Positions 1 through 7,672 of a DNA stretch of 64,000 nucleotides are shown here, piece after piece. Source of the stretch: Neobacillus cucumis (GTDB lineage: Bacteria; Bacillota; Bacilli; Bacillales_B; DSM-18226); the NCBI RefSeq assembly GCF_016107705.1, contig NZ_JAEHGC010000002.1, positions 372,001-436,000 of the forward strand, read 5' to 3'. A program made the translations under genes and the position numbers. Every line of letters begins with the position of its first letter. The first letter of the stretch is position 1. Below the pieces are notes generated by a model, which saw only the letters and a program-made list of their open reading frames with translations, was not told the DNA's origin and searched no databases.

Positions 1-591
1 ATCGGGAAAAAGGGATCATTGCTGGGGATTGCCCATCTTGTCGATTCCTTTGGCAAGGATGTCGAAACCGTTACCGCCGTCATGCACAATGATGTTGCCG
101 ATCGCAATATTATTGAACGGGCAAAAAAAATTATGGATGAACAAGACCCTGATTTACAAATTGTTCAATTAATAGGAACCGATCAGACGGGACATAGCCG
201 AGGAGTCTTATATGATGACTATATCGAAAAAATCCAGGAAGCAGATGCACTTGTAAAGGAATATTTTGAATGGCTTCAAGAAAAAGGAAAGCTTGAAAAC
301 TATACATTCATCGTTTGTGCTGATCACGGCCAAGCGGATGGAATAGGCGGTCACGGACATTTGGACGAAGGGGAAAGGTATGTCCCATTTTTCATGTATG
401 GGCATTCGATTAAGAAGGGAAGACGAGTGGAGGAAAAACATAGTTTAGTATCGCTTGCTTCAACGATTTCTTATTTATTGGGGGCTCCTTACCCGGACCA
501 TGCCCGAGGTCCTGTATTAATTGATGCAATCAGGAAGGATGTAGAGTTAAATGAAACAGAAGAAAATTATCGTATTCCTTCCAGCCTATAA
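1..591 (+). CDS. Alkaline phosphatase-superfamily phosphodiesterase, 3' part
   Basis: The frame is open through base 1, so the gene begins left of the window and only the C-terminal 196 residues are present. Metal-site motifs of the alkaline phosphatase/nucleotide pyrophosphatase superfamily are visible: GTDQTGHSRG near the start, then CADHGQADGIGGHG and the late GHLDEGERYVPFF. These enzymes hydrolyse phosphomono- or diester bonds with two metals. The gene overlaps the following glycosyltransferase by 41 bases, which implies co-transcription and perhaps a joint role in surface glycan or lipid-linked phosphate metabolism (inference). The exact substrate cannot be read from the fragment. A second member of the superfamily lies at 61028-62335. 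Confidence 0.8.
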   Translation: MGKKGSLLGIAHLVDSFGKDVETVTAVMHNDVADRNIIERAKKIMDEQDPDLQIVQLIGTDQTGHSRGVLYDDYIEKIQEADALVKEYFEWLQEKGKLENYTFIVCADHGQADGIGGHGHLDEGERYVPFFMYGHSIKKGRRVEEKHSLVSLASTISYLLGAPYPDHARGPVLIDAIRKDVELNETEENYRIPSSL

Positions 592-1303
592 TGAGGAAGC
601 TTCGATTGCAGAAGTGATTCAAAAGATACCAAGGGAGTTTCATCAAAATATCAATGTTGAGGTTTTAGTCATTAATGATGGTTCAAATGATAACACAGTA
701 GAGGTCGCAAGAAATGCAGGCGCCAATTATATTCACAGCTTTGCGTTCAATCAGGGATTGGGAGCTGCTGTACGAAAAGGGTTGGAACTATGCGTTTCAT
801 ATGGGGCTGACATTGGGGTGATGATTGATGCTGATAACGAATATCCAGCCGACCAAATCCCGGATCTGGTCGAACCAATCTTTAATGGCACAGCTGATTA
901 TGTAATGGGATCTCGTTTTCTTGGTACCATTAACGGAATGAAATGGAATCGCAGGTTAGGAAACTATTGTTTCACCTTGCTGCAGGCTCTGTTATTAAGA
1001 AGATGGATTTACGATGGCCAATCCGGTATGCGGGCTTTTTCAAGAAATGCCATGAAGGAAGCGGAAATCATTCATGATTATAACTATGCCCAGGTTGTAA
1101 CGCTTAATCTGATTCGAAAGGGATTCCGAATGAAGGAAATCCCGATTCGTTATCAAGTCCGAAATACAGGGGAGTCGTTTATCAAATTTAAAAAGTATAT
1201 GACTTCGGTTTTGCCAGCTATTTTAAAAGAAATGAGAAGGCCAGTTAAAAAAGTAAATCAAAACCAACAAGTTGAGATGGTACAGGTAAGCGAAAAAGTA
1301 TAA
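551..1303 (+). CDS. GT2 family glycosyltransferase (DPM1-like)
   Basis: 250 residues of GT-A fold. The N-terminus IIVFLPAYNEEASI is the nucleotide-binding start of family 2 transferases, VLVINDGSNDNT follows, and MIDADNEYPADQ holds the DxD-type metal site at about residue 96. The GQSGMRAF motif is typical of dolichol-phosphate-mannose-synthase-like bacterial enzymes, which transfer a sugar from a nucleotide donor to a polyprenyl phosphate or membrane acceptor. There is no membrane anchor. ATG 551 is preceded by AGGAAGG at 532-538, and the start lies inside the preceding gene (41-base overlap), so the two are probably translationally coupled. Acceptor and sugar are unknown. Confidence 0.85.
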   Translation: MKQKKIIVFLPAYNEEASIAEVIQKIPREFHQNINVEVLVINDGSNDNTVEVARNAGANYIHSFAFNQGLGAAVRKGLELCVSYGADIGVMIDADNEYPADQIPDLVEPIFNGTADYVMGSRFLGTINGMKWNRRLGNYCFTLLQALLLRRWIYDGQSGMRAFSRNAMKEAEIIHDYNYAQVVTLNLIRKGFRMKEIPIRYQVRNTGESFIKFKKYMTSVLPAILKEMRRPVKKVNQNQQVEMVQVSEKV

Positions 1304-1357
1304 TAAATAATTCACTAAGGTAATTATGATAAATATGTGAAAATTATGAAGGTTACA

Positions 1358-1386
1358 TTGACAACGATGATGATAATCATTATCAT
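1358..1386 (+). promoter_or_regulatory. Sigma-A promoter of the iron-uptake operon
   Basis: A consensus -35 TTGACA (1358-1363) is followed after exactly 17 bases by TATCAT (1381-1386). The Fur box covers the spacer end and the -10, so iron-loaded Fur would block RNA polymerase. Confidence 0.8.
1371..1385 (+). promoter_or_regulatory. Fur box
   Basis: TGATAATCATTATCA is a perfect 7-1-7 inverted repeat identical to the Bacillus Fur consensus. It overlaps the -10 element of the promoter for the FTR1-type iron permease operon, predicting derepression under iron limitation. Confidence 0.9.
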
Positions 1387-1411
1387 TAAGGATGTAGGAG
1401 GGAACGTTTGG

Positions 1412-2173
1412 ATGAAAAGATTTTCGGTTTTTATATTTTGTTTTGTACTGTTGATTACATGCCTGCCGCAGAAGGGTGTATACGCTTATTCATATGGTGA
1501 CCCCAATGAGGAAAAGGTTGCAGAAGTTTATAAGCAAATGTTAGTCAAACTCGATGAGAACCCTCCCAACTATGCTTCTGCTAAAAAACTTTATGAAACG
1601 GTTAAAGAAGAAGTCGATATGCATATGGGTCCTGAGCCATCTAAGTTGATATTGGCGAACCTTGATGATCAGGATAAAAAAGCAGCGATAAGGAATATGA
1701 AAAAGTTGCTTGTGTTAAATATCGCAAGACGGCTTGAGAGTATTGAAAAGAATTTTTCTGAATATGACACAACGAAAAGGCTTCTTGCCAAAGCTCATGC
1801 TACATATGATGCCCTCTCTCCAATAGTAGAGGCTGAGCATCCGGAAAATGACAAGAAAATACGAAAAGACTTTGATCAGGCACTCGAATCATTAGGAAAT
1901 CCAGGATTATTCGGAGTAGGAAAAAAGGAAGCGAGTATTGATTCCTTCAAAAAAAATGAAAACGAAATTTTAGATACCTTAAAAACAGAATTTAAAATAA
2001 AAAGTTTAGAAGTAGGACATTTTTCGGAAAGCGCAACAGAAAAAGAATCAGCGGCAGCTAAAAACAATTGGACGGATATTTCCAATATTCGAAATTGGAT
2101 TCCAATTATCTTAATTGTTGCGGTTTTAATTGTTGTCATCGTTACGGTTATGAGAAGAAGAAAACAAAGATAG
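1412..2173 (+). CDS. Secreted membrane-anchored protein of the FTR1 iron system
   Basis: 253 residues from ATG 1412, chosen because GGAGG (1397-1401) sits 10 bases upstream and a signal peptide (RFSVFIFCFVLLITCLP) follows at once; the longer frame from 1337 would run over the promoter and Fur box. The mature part is helical and rich in Lys/Glu, and one C-terminal transmembrane helix (about residues 229-247) ends in RRRKQR, so the protein should face outward. It lies 33 bases before the FTR1 permease and shares its Fur-controlled promoter. A role in presenting or oxidising iron at the surface is inferred from position; no known catalytic motif is seen. Confidence 0.75.
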   Translation: MKRFSVFIFCFVLLITCLPQKGVYAYSYGDPNEEKVAEVYKQMLVKLDENPPNYASAKKLYETVKEEVDMHMGPEPSKLILANLDDQDKKAAIRNMKKLLVLNIARRLESIEKNFSEYDTTKRLLAKAHATYDALSPIVEAEHPENDKKIRKDFDQALESLGNPGLFGVGKKEASIDSFKKNENEILDTLKTEFKIKSLEVGHFSESATEKESAAAKNNWTDISNIRNWIPIILIVAVLIVVIVTVMRRRKQR

Positions 2174-2206
2174 AAGAGAATATCGCAAGCTGGAGGAGAA
2201 TCGGCA

Positions 2207-3127
2207 ATGGAGATACAGTCACTGTTAATTACATTCCGTGAAGTTTTAGAGGCTCTGTTAATCGTAGGGATTATTACTACGTATTTAAGCAGGGTAAATC
2301 AAAAGAAATATGTAAAATTTGTATGGCTCGGCGCAGGTCTTGCTGTGTTGGCTAGTGTCGGGGTGGCGCTTCTATTCCAGATCGTATTTACCGGATTTGC
2401 TGCAATGGGAAGCGAAATGTATTTGAAAATAGGGATTATGCTTGTCTCGACTGTGCTATTAACGCAAATGGTCTTTTGGATGGCGAGCCATAGCCGAAAC
2501 TTAAAAGGCAACATGGAAGGTAAAATGAATCAATTTATCTCGACAGGGAATGTGGTTGGAATGGTGATTCACTCCTTTCTCGTAGTTCTTCGTGAAGGCG
2601 TTGAAACGGTATTCTTCTTTGCTGCGATTACGGGGGGGAATATTGGTGCGGCCATGCAGGGCTGGGGTGCCATCACGGGTGTTGTGATTGCAGCGATTGT
2701 ATCGTATTTCTTCTTCAAAGGAACGATGAGAGTTCCTCTAAGTACCTTTTTTAAATTTACTGGCGGTTTCATTATTCTAATTTCAGCTGGTTTGCTCGTT
2801 CAAGCGATTTCAATGATGCAGGATCTAAATATCATTGGCAGTGTAATGCCCCATGTGTATGATTTGACATGGTTATTGCCGGAGCACCCAATTGATGCGA
2901 GCCACTACCTTCGTGATACCGGCCATGCACCGCTCTTATCTGGGGATGTGGGTGTATTCCTGAAGGCGTTATTTGGCTATTCCTCTATGCCTTCGATTGA
3001 GGAAGTAATTGCGTACATCGGATATTTTGCAGCAATCTATCTGCTGACTTCTTCGAAATCGGTTAAATCGGTCAAAAAGAATGAAGAAGCTGAAAAAGCT
3101 AAAATTCTAAAACCGCAAGCTAAATAA
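2207..3127 (+). CDS. FTR1/EfeU-family high-affinity iron permease
   Basis: 306 residues with about seven hydrophobic segments. Two REXXE iron-translocation motifs of the FTR1 family are present: REVLE at residues 11-15 in the first helix and REGVE at 129-133. The family moves ferric iron across the membrane, usually coupled to an extracytoplasmic oxidase or peroxidase. Here the partner is the anchored protein just upstream, and no efeO/efeB homologue follows. GGAGGAG at 2192-2198 precedes ATG 2207. Fur control is predicted from the shared promoter, and an intrinsic terminator follows. Confidence 0.9.
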   Translation: MEIQSLLITFREVLEALLIVGIITTYLSRVNQKKYVKFVWLGAGLAVLASVGVALLFQIVFTGFAAMGSEMYLKIGIMLVSTVLLTQMVFWMASHSRNLKGNMEGKMNQFISTGNVVGMVIHSFLVVLREGVETVFFFAAITGGNIGAAMQGWGAITGVVIAAIVSYFFFKGTMRVPLSTFFKFTGGFIILISAGLLVQAISMMQDLNIIGSVMPHVYDLTWLLPEHPIDASHYLRDTGHAPLLSGDVGVFLKALFGYSSMPSIEEVIAYIGYFAAIYLLTSSKSVKSVKKNEEAEKAKILKPQAK

Positions 3128-3137
3128 GATTGATTAT

Positions 3138-3170
3138 AAAAGTACAAGGCTGTTAGCCTTGTACTTTTTC
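3138..3170 (+). terminator. Intrinsic terminator after the iron operon
   Basis: AAAGTACAAGGC pairs with GCCTTGTACTTT around a short loop and ends in a T-run. It closes the iron operon. Confidence 0.85.
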
Positions 3171-3189
3171 ATGGAATGGGCGGTGAAAT

Positions 3190-4641
3190 ATGAAAAACTT
3201 AGTTTTTAAATTGACATTATTAGAATGGCTTGGGATCATCTCCATTTTCATTGTTTTCCTATCCCAATTGATTTATATAAACCCGTTCGTTTCTTCCTGG
3301 GACCAGGTCGATTTTTCCTTGGCTGTTCAGCGCTTCGATCTTATGGAGATGCAGCCGCACTTCCCGGGATATCCTTTTTTTATTTTAGGCGGCAAACTCC
3401 TACATCTGGTTGTAAGCCAGCCCTCTCAGGCACTTACCGCATTTGCCATTCTTTTTTATGCGAGTGCGCTTTTTCCGCTATATCGATTGTTGCGAAAAAG
3501 AATTAGCAGGCCCTACTCTTTTTTAGTAACTTCCGTGATGTATACGACAAGCTATTGCGTCATCACTGTCAATCAGCCGATGTCCGAGGGGCCAGCGCTT
3601 GCAGCCATGTGGTGGTATGTTTGGGGACTAGAGCATGCAATTAATTCAAAATATAATTGGGTTATGCTGGTGCCTCTTGCCCTTTTAAGTCTTTTACTTG
3701 GAATTCGGCTCTCCTATTTGCCCTTTGCAATTGGCTTATTCTATCTATTTTATTTGAAAGTGAAAAACGACAAAATTCCAATCAAAAAGATTTTATACTA
3801 TTCAATATGGGGCGCCATTTTGCAACTTATTTGGGTGATTGGCCTGATTCTTTCTGAGGGAAGTCTAAAAGGGTTTATTAAACTCTCTTTAGCATTTACA
3901 AGCGGTCATTTCACCGATTGGGGAGGGGCAATCGAAACTGATCATATTAGCTTTTTTGAACGAGTGTACCTGTTTATATGGAAAAATATTCTTTGGACAG
4001 GGACCTTTGCGGAATCGTGGCTTACAGCCATTCTTTTTTTCATCCTTATAGGAATCATCCTTTTTCAAAGAATAAAAAAAAATCAGCCGACTAATACCCT
4101 GTTATATTGGTTATTTTCTAGTTATTTCCTTTGGGCATTGCTGGCTCAGAACATTGAAAAGGCAAGACATGTACTGCCGATTGTTCTAATGTTCATTCTG
4201 TTTGTTATGCTCAAGCTCTTTTTAAAAAAGCCTTCTGCCATTATTATTGGTGTGGTTGTGCTCATTTTGCTCTTTCAGGTCAATCGGGATGTGAAACTCC
4301 TAAAAGTACAAGCTTCAGAAAAACCCGCTGTTTATCAAATGAATGATTATATTCAGCATTTAAACGAATCGGTCATTCTTTATACTTGGGAAGAAACTCG
4401 GGTACTTCAATACTTGCAGGCTCCCTATTTCCACAAAAGAATTGAAACCTATCAGTGGTTTAAACTAGACGCCAAATATTATCATGGAAAGACCGTACTT
4501 TTGACGGATAAAGTCGTAGAGGGATTTAAGGCTCAAGGAGTTGACCTGGATGGAAAAATTAAAAAACTAAAAACCTTTCATTCAAATGAGCTATTTGATC
4601 CCGTTTATCATGATATAACATTATATAAATGGATTGAATAA
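3190..4641 (+). CDS. Polytopic membrane protein, possible GT-C glycosyltransferase
   Basis: 483 residues with roughly ten to twelve transmembrane helices and a soluble C-terminal tail of about 100 residues. The first extracytoplasmic loop contains SSWDQVDFSLAV and MQPHFPGYPFF, an acidic loop after the first helix of the kind found in GT-C lipid-linked sugar transferases (ArnT/PMT type). This is the only functional hint, and the family call is inference. Terminators lie on both sides, so it is probably its own transcription unit; the GT2 enzyme at 551-1303 is a possible source of lipid-linked donor. Confidence 0.6.
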   Translation: MKNLVFKLTLLEWLGIISIFIVFLSQLIYINPFVSSWDQVDFSLAVQRFDLMEMQPHFPGYPFFILGGKLLHLVVSQPSQALTAFAILFYASALFPLYRLLRKRISRPYSFLVTSVMYTTSYCVITVNQPMSEGPALAAMWWYVWGLEHAINSKYNWVMLVPLALLSLLLGIRLSYLPFAIGLFYLFYLKVKNDKIPIKKILYYSIWGAILQLIWVIGLILSEGSLKGFIKLSLAFTSGHFTDWGGAIETDHISFFERVYLFIWKNILWTGTFAESWLTAILFFILIGIILFQRIKKNQPTNTLLYWLFSSYFLWALLAQNIEKARHVLPIVLMFILFVMLKLFLKKPSAIIIGVVVLILLFQVNRDVKLLKVQASEKPAVYQMNDYIQHLNESVILYTWEETRVLQYLQAPYFHKRIETYQWFKLDAKYYHGKTVLLTDKVVEGFKAQGVDLDGKIKKLKTFHSNELFDPVYHDITLYKWIE

Positions 4642-4645
4642 TGTT

Positions 4646-4672
4646 AAAAGGCCACTTAAGGTCTTTTTTTTC
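4646..4672 (+). terminator. Intrinsic terminator
   Basis: AAAAGGCC pairs with GGTCTTTT (one G-T pair) and is followed by a T-rich run. Confidence 0.75.
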
Positions 4673-4733
4673 TTTACTTTTCCCACCCAAATTGATTTAC
4701 TAATATAGGAAAATACATAAAGTGAGGAATTTT

Positions 4734-5951
4734 ATGCATAAAATTAAAAATTATCTTGGACAATTTCATACGATTGTTTGGGTTTTATTAATCGGGACTG
4801 TTTTGGCAAGAGGATCAGCTTTTATGACGCTGCCGTTTCTATCCATCTACTTATCACGTAATATGGATCTTCCTCCTGTTATTATCGGTTTGACAGTCGG
4901 AATGAGTCCGCTTATGGCAACCGTTGGGGGATTTATCGGTGGTCATCTTTCCGACAGATACGGGCGAAAAAAAGTCATGCTATTATCTTTATTTATATTA
5001 GCAATTGTTTACTACGGTTTTACCATTGCCAACAGTCAGGGGTGGTTTATCCTTTTAAATGCTTTGAATGGACTTTGTAATTCATTCTTTGAACCAACCT
5101 CACAGGCATTAATGGCTGATATGACCGATAAGAAAAATCGGATGAAAGCCTATTCGCTTCGTTATACCGCTATCAATATTGGGGCCTCCGTTGGACCACT
5201 AGTTGGGGCCTATTTAGCGGTTACATCCGCTAAAATGTCATTTGCCGTAACTGGTACAACCTACTTATTGTATGCAATAGTTTTGTTTCTCTTTATGCAA
5301 AGATTGGTTATTCATCAACCGGAGGAAAGCAAAAAATCGGTATCTTTTATTGATGCACTTAGGATTATCCGAAAGGATCAGGCCCTCATGTTTTTAATTT
5401 TGGGCAGTATTTTAGTAAACATTGGGTATGTTCAGCTGGATTCGAATCTGCCGCAGTATCTGGAGGCAAAGATGCAAAATGGTGTGGTGATTTTTTCTGT
5501 TCTGCTTACGATTAATGCGGTTATGGTTGTTGTCCTTCAGATGCCGATTAGTCATTTAGCAGAAAAATTTAAGCCAATGCAGGCCATGCTTGCTGGTTCT
5601 ATTTTTATGGCTGCGGGGCTGTTTAGTTTTAGTTTTGTATCTGGTTGGGTAACGGCTGTTATTTCGATCATTCTTTTAACCTTGGGAGAAATTTTGATTT
5701 TTCCTTCGAGCAGCATTCTCATTGATCACCTGGCCCCAGAACATTTACGAGGAACGTATTTTGGAGCAGGGCAATTTAGAAAAATTGGAAATTTTCTAGG
5801 TCCGGTTGTTGGAGGATATCTATTAAGTCATGTTCATGGTCAAGTTATGTTTTGGATGATTGCTGTTATTACGTTGGGAAGTCTTTTCTTTTTTACAGCA
5901 GGTAATAAGGTTTATATAAAAACAAGAGTGGCTGGTATTGAAAAAGTCTAA
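4734..5951 (+). CDS. MFS transporter (multidrug-efflux type)
   Basis: 405 residues from ATG 4734, preferred over GTG 4722 because GTGAGG (4722-4727) then serves as ribosome binding site. Twelve hydrophobic segments are visible. The family signature loop GGHLSDRYGRKKVML lies between helices 2 and 3, and a second half begins near residue 210. Such proteins are proton-driven exporters of drugs or metabolites. The gene stands alone and ends in a bidirectional terminator shared with the convergent aldo/keto reductase. Substrate cannot be predicted. Confidence 0.85.
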   Translation: MHKIKNYLGQFHTIVWVLLIGTVLARGSAFMTLPFLSIYLSRNMDLPPVIIGLTVGMSPLMATVGGFIGGHLSDRYGRKKVMLLSLFILAIVYYGFTIANSQGWFILLNALNGLCNSFFEPTSQALMADMTDKKNRMKAYSLRYTAINIGASVGPLVGAYLAVTSAKMSFAVTGTTYLLYAIVLFLFMQRLVIHQPEESKKSVSFIDALRIIRKDQALMFLILGSILVNIGYVQLDSNLPQYLEAKMQNGVVIFSVLLTINAVMVVVLQMPISHLAEKFKPMQAMLAGSIFMAAGLFSFSFVSGWVTAVISIILLTLGEILIFPSSSILIDHLAPEHLRGTYFGAGQFRKIGNFLGPVVGGYLLSHVHGQVMFWMIAVITLGSLFFFTAGNKVYIKTRVAGIEKV

Positions 5952-5978
5952 AAAAGGATGCTCTGAGCATCCTTTTTT
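5950..5978. terminator. Bidirectional terminator
   Basis: AAAAAAGGATGCTC and GAGCATCCTTTTTT form a near-perfect stem with A/T runs on both sides. It serves the MFS gene on + and the aldo/keto reductase on -. Confidence 0.85.
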
Positions 5979-5979
5979 A

Positions 5980-6924
5980 CTATCTTAAAATATCTTCAAT
6001 TCTCGCAAGTGTCTCATCGTTAAGTTTTACACCGGAGGCTTTAACATTTTCTTCTACCTGTTCTGGACGGCTGGCTCCAACGAGTGCACTTGCTACGTTT
6101 GGCTGTCTTAAAATCCAAGCTAATGCAAGTGTCGGAAGGGAAATCTCGTTATCTGCAGCCACTTCTTTTAGTTTCTCGACTTTATCTAAATTTGCATCTG
6201 TTAATAATCCAAATAAACTTTTAAATTTCTCTTGTGCAGCGCGGCTTCCTGCAGGAATTTGTCCGCCTTTTTGATATTTACCTGTCAACACGCCCTGAGC
6301 AAGCGGCGACCAAACAACTTGACCAATTCCATGTTTTTCACTTACCGGAAGGACCTCTTTCTCAATATAACGCTCAAGCATACTATATTGCGGTTGGTTT
6401 ACGACAATGCGATCGAGCAGCTTTTTATCGGCAAGATGAACAGCTTCTGTAATTTGTTCTGCCGTCCATTCGCTTACACCAACATAAAGTACCTTTCCTT
6501 GACGAACAAGATCATCAAGTGCTCGCAATGTTTCCTCTAGAGGTGTTTCGGGATCAAAACGGTGACAATAATAAATGTCAACATATTCTGTGTTCAGACG
6601 TTTAAGGCTTGCGTTACATTGTTCTATTACATGTTTACGTGAAAGACCATGGTCGTTTGGTCCATCACCCATCGGCCAAAAAACCTTGGTGGCAAGTACA
6701 TAGGAATCACGTGCGTATTTATTTAATGCTTTTCCAACAACAACTTCAGCTTCCCCGCGCATATAAACATTAGCTGTATCAAAAAAGTTGATTCCTAGGT
6801 CATAAGCTTTATCAATTGAAGCGGTTGCATTTTGCTCCTCCACATATCCTCCATATGTAAGCCAACTTCCCAGGCTAATTTCACTTACCTTCAAACCTGT
6901 TTTCCCTAAACGCCGGTATTCCAT
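5980..6924 (-). CDS. Aldo/keto reductase
   Basis: 314-residue NADPH-dependent TIM-barrel oxidoreductase, closest in pattern to the KCNAB/YccK-like branch. Catalytic tetrad residues can be placed: Asp and Tyr in NFFDTANVYMRG, Lys in VLATKVFW, His in IYYCHRFDPETP. The nicotinamide-phosphate site is marked by ALVGASRPEQVEEN near the C-terminus. It reduces aldehydes or ketones; the substrate is not predictable. A purine-rich GAGGAGGGATTTGG leader precedes ATG 6924 on the minus strand. Single gene, convergent with the MFS gene. Confidence 0.88.
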   Translation of the reverse strand: MEYRRLGKTGLKVSEISLGSWLTYGGYVEEQNATASIDKAYDLGINFFDTANVYMRGEAEVVVGKALNKYARDSYVLATKVFWPMGDGPNDHGLSRKHVIEQCNASLKRLNTEYVDIYYCHRFDPETPLEETLRALDDLVRQGKVLYVGVSEWTAEQITEAVHLADKKLLDRIVVNQPQYSMLERYIEKEVLPVSEKHGIGQVVWSPLAQGVLTGKYQKGGQIPAGSRAAQEKFKSLFGLLTDANLDKVEKLKEVAADNEISLPTLALAWILRQPNVASALVGASRPEQVEENVKASGVKLNDETLARIEDILR

Positions 6925-7078
6925 CCAAATCCCTCCTCAAATTTTCGCCTATCAAAATAAAAATACATTAGAAATAGTATTTTTGTCTACAAATTGGCAT
7001 TGATAGGAAGAAAATAAAGGTATTCTTACTATCATTCTAGAATAGGATAATTTATCCAGTAATAAAGGGGATTTTGGA

Positions 7079-7255
7079 ATGTGGCTTTGGTTTGTACCAG
7101 CGCTGATAGTTTTTTTAATTATACTTGAAGAGTCGATCAATTTTTTCTGGAATCGATATTTGTATGGACCAAAAGAATATTCTTGGCTAAGTAGACTGTC
7201 TTTTTGGAAAAAGAAAAAAATTAAAGACGAACAGAAAACAAGCCTGGATCAGTAA
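7079..7255 (+). CDS. Small membrane protein, 58 residues
   Basis: ATG 7079 follows AAGGGGA (7065-7071) at good spacing and the frame runs to TAA 7253-7255. The product begins MWLWFVPALIVFLIILEE, one hydrophobic helix, followed by an aromatic segment and a very basic tail (FWKKKKIKDEQK). It is a single-pass protein with a positive cytoplasmic end. A terminator follows directly. No family was recognised. The 15-base sequence TATCCAGTAATAAAG just upstream recurs before the germinant receptor operon. Confidence 0.6.
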   Translation: MWLWFVPALIVFLIILEESINFFWNRYLYGPKEYSWLSRLSFWKKKKIKDEQKTSLDQ

Positions 7256-7281
7256 AGCCCGCCAAAATTGACGGGCTTTTA
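7254..7281. terminator. Bidirectional terminator
   Basis: AAAGCCCG and CGGGCTTTT form a stem around CCAAAATTGA. It lies between the small + gene and the small - gene at 7297-7521. Confidence 0.8.
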
Positions 7282-7296
7282 TATTTACCATAATCC

Positions 7297-7521
7297 TTAT
7301 TGGGAAGGCATTTTCTTTTTTAAGTAGTCTCTGATGAAATCGGTTATAAAGAAGAAAAGAAAAACAGCAACGATAAAGTATTCAGCTGGTTCCATGACTC
7401 TAAATGGATTTAAAGCTTTCCAGAGAAGATTATGATTGGTTATTCCCATAACAAAATCAATTAACATAATGAGAGAAAATAACAAAAAAGCTAATAAAAA
7501 CGTTACAAAAAGAACTTTCAA
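7297..7521 (-). CDS. Two-helix membrane protein, 74 residues
   Basis: TTG start at 7521 with AGGTG seven bases upstream on the minus strand. Two hydrophobic segments (about residues 3-25 and 45-64) are separated by a polar loop, and the end is basic (RDYLKKKMPSQ). It is probably a small integral membrane protein. No family was recognised. It is divergent from the germinant receptor operon and could share the regulatory sequence between them. Confidence 0.55.
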   Translation of the reverse strand: MKVLFVTFLLAFLLFSLIMLIDFVMGITNHNLLWKALNPFRVMEPAEYFIVAVFLFFFITDFIRDYLKKKMPSQ

Positions 7522-7672
7522 GGAGTTTCACCTACAAATTTTGGCTTGTTATTATTCTTTGTTTAGGTTAAAACATTATTCAATATAGGATCTGGATAAA
7601 TTGGAGAGTTTTGGGCAATCTATCCAGTAATAAAGAAATTATGTTGGTAATTTCTTAAGTGAGGCGGGATTT

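Noticed and set aside
7594..7622. Sigma-G promoter for the ger operon (GGATA-N17-CAATCTA)
   Set aside because: Both elements deviate from the sigma-G consensus at key positions.
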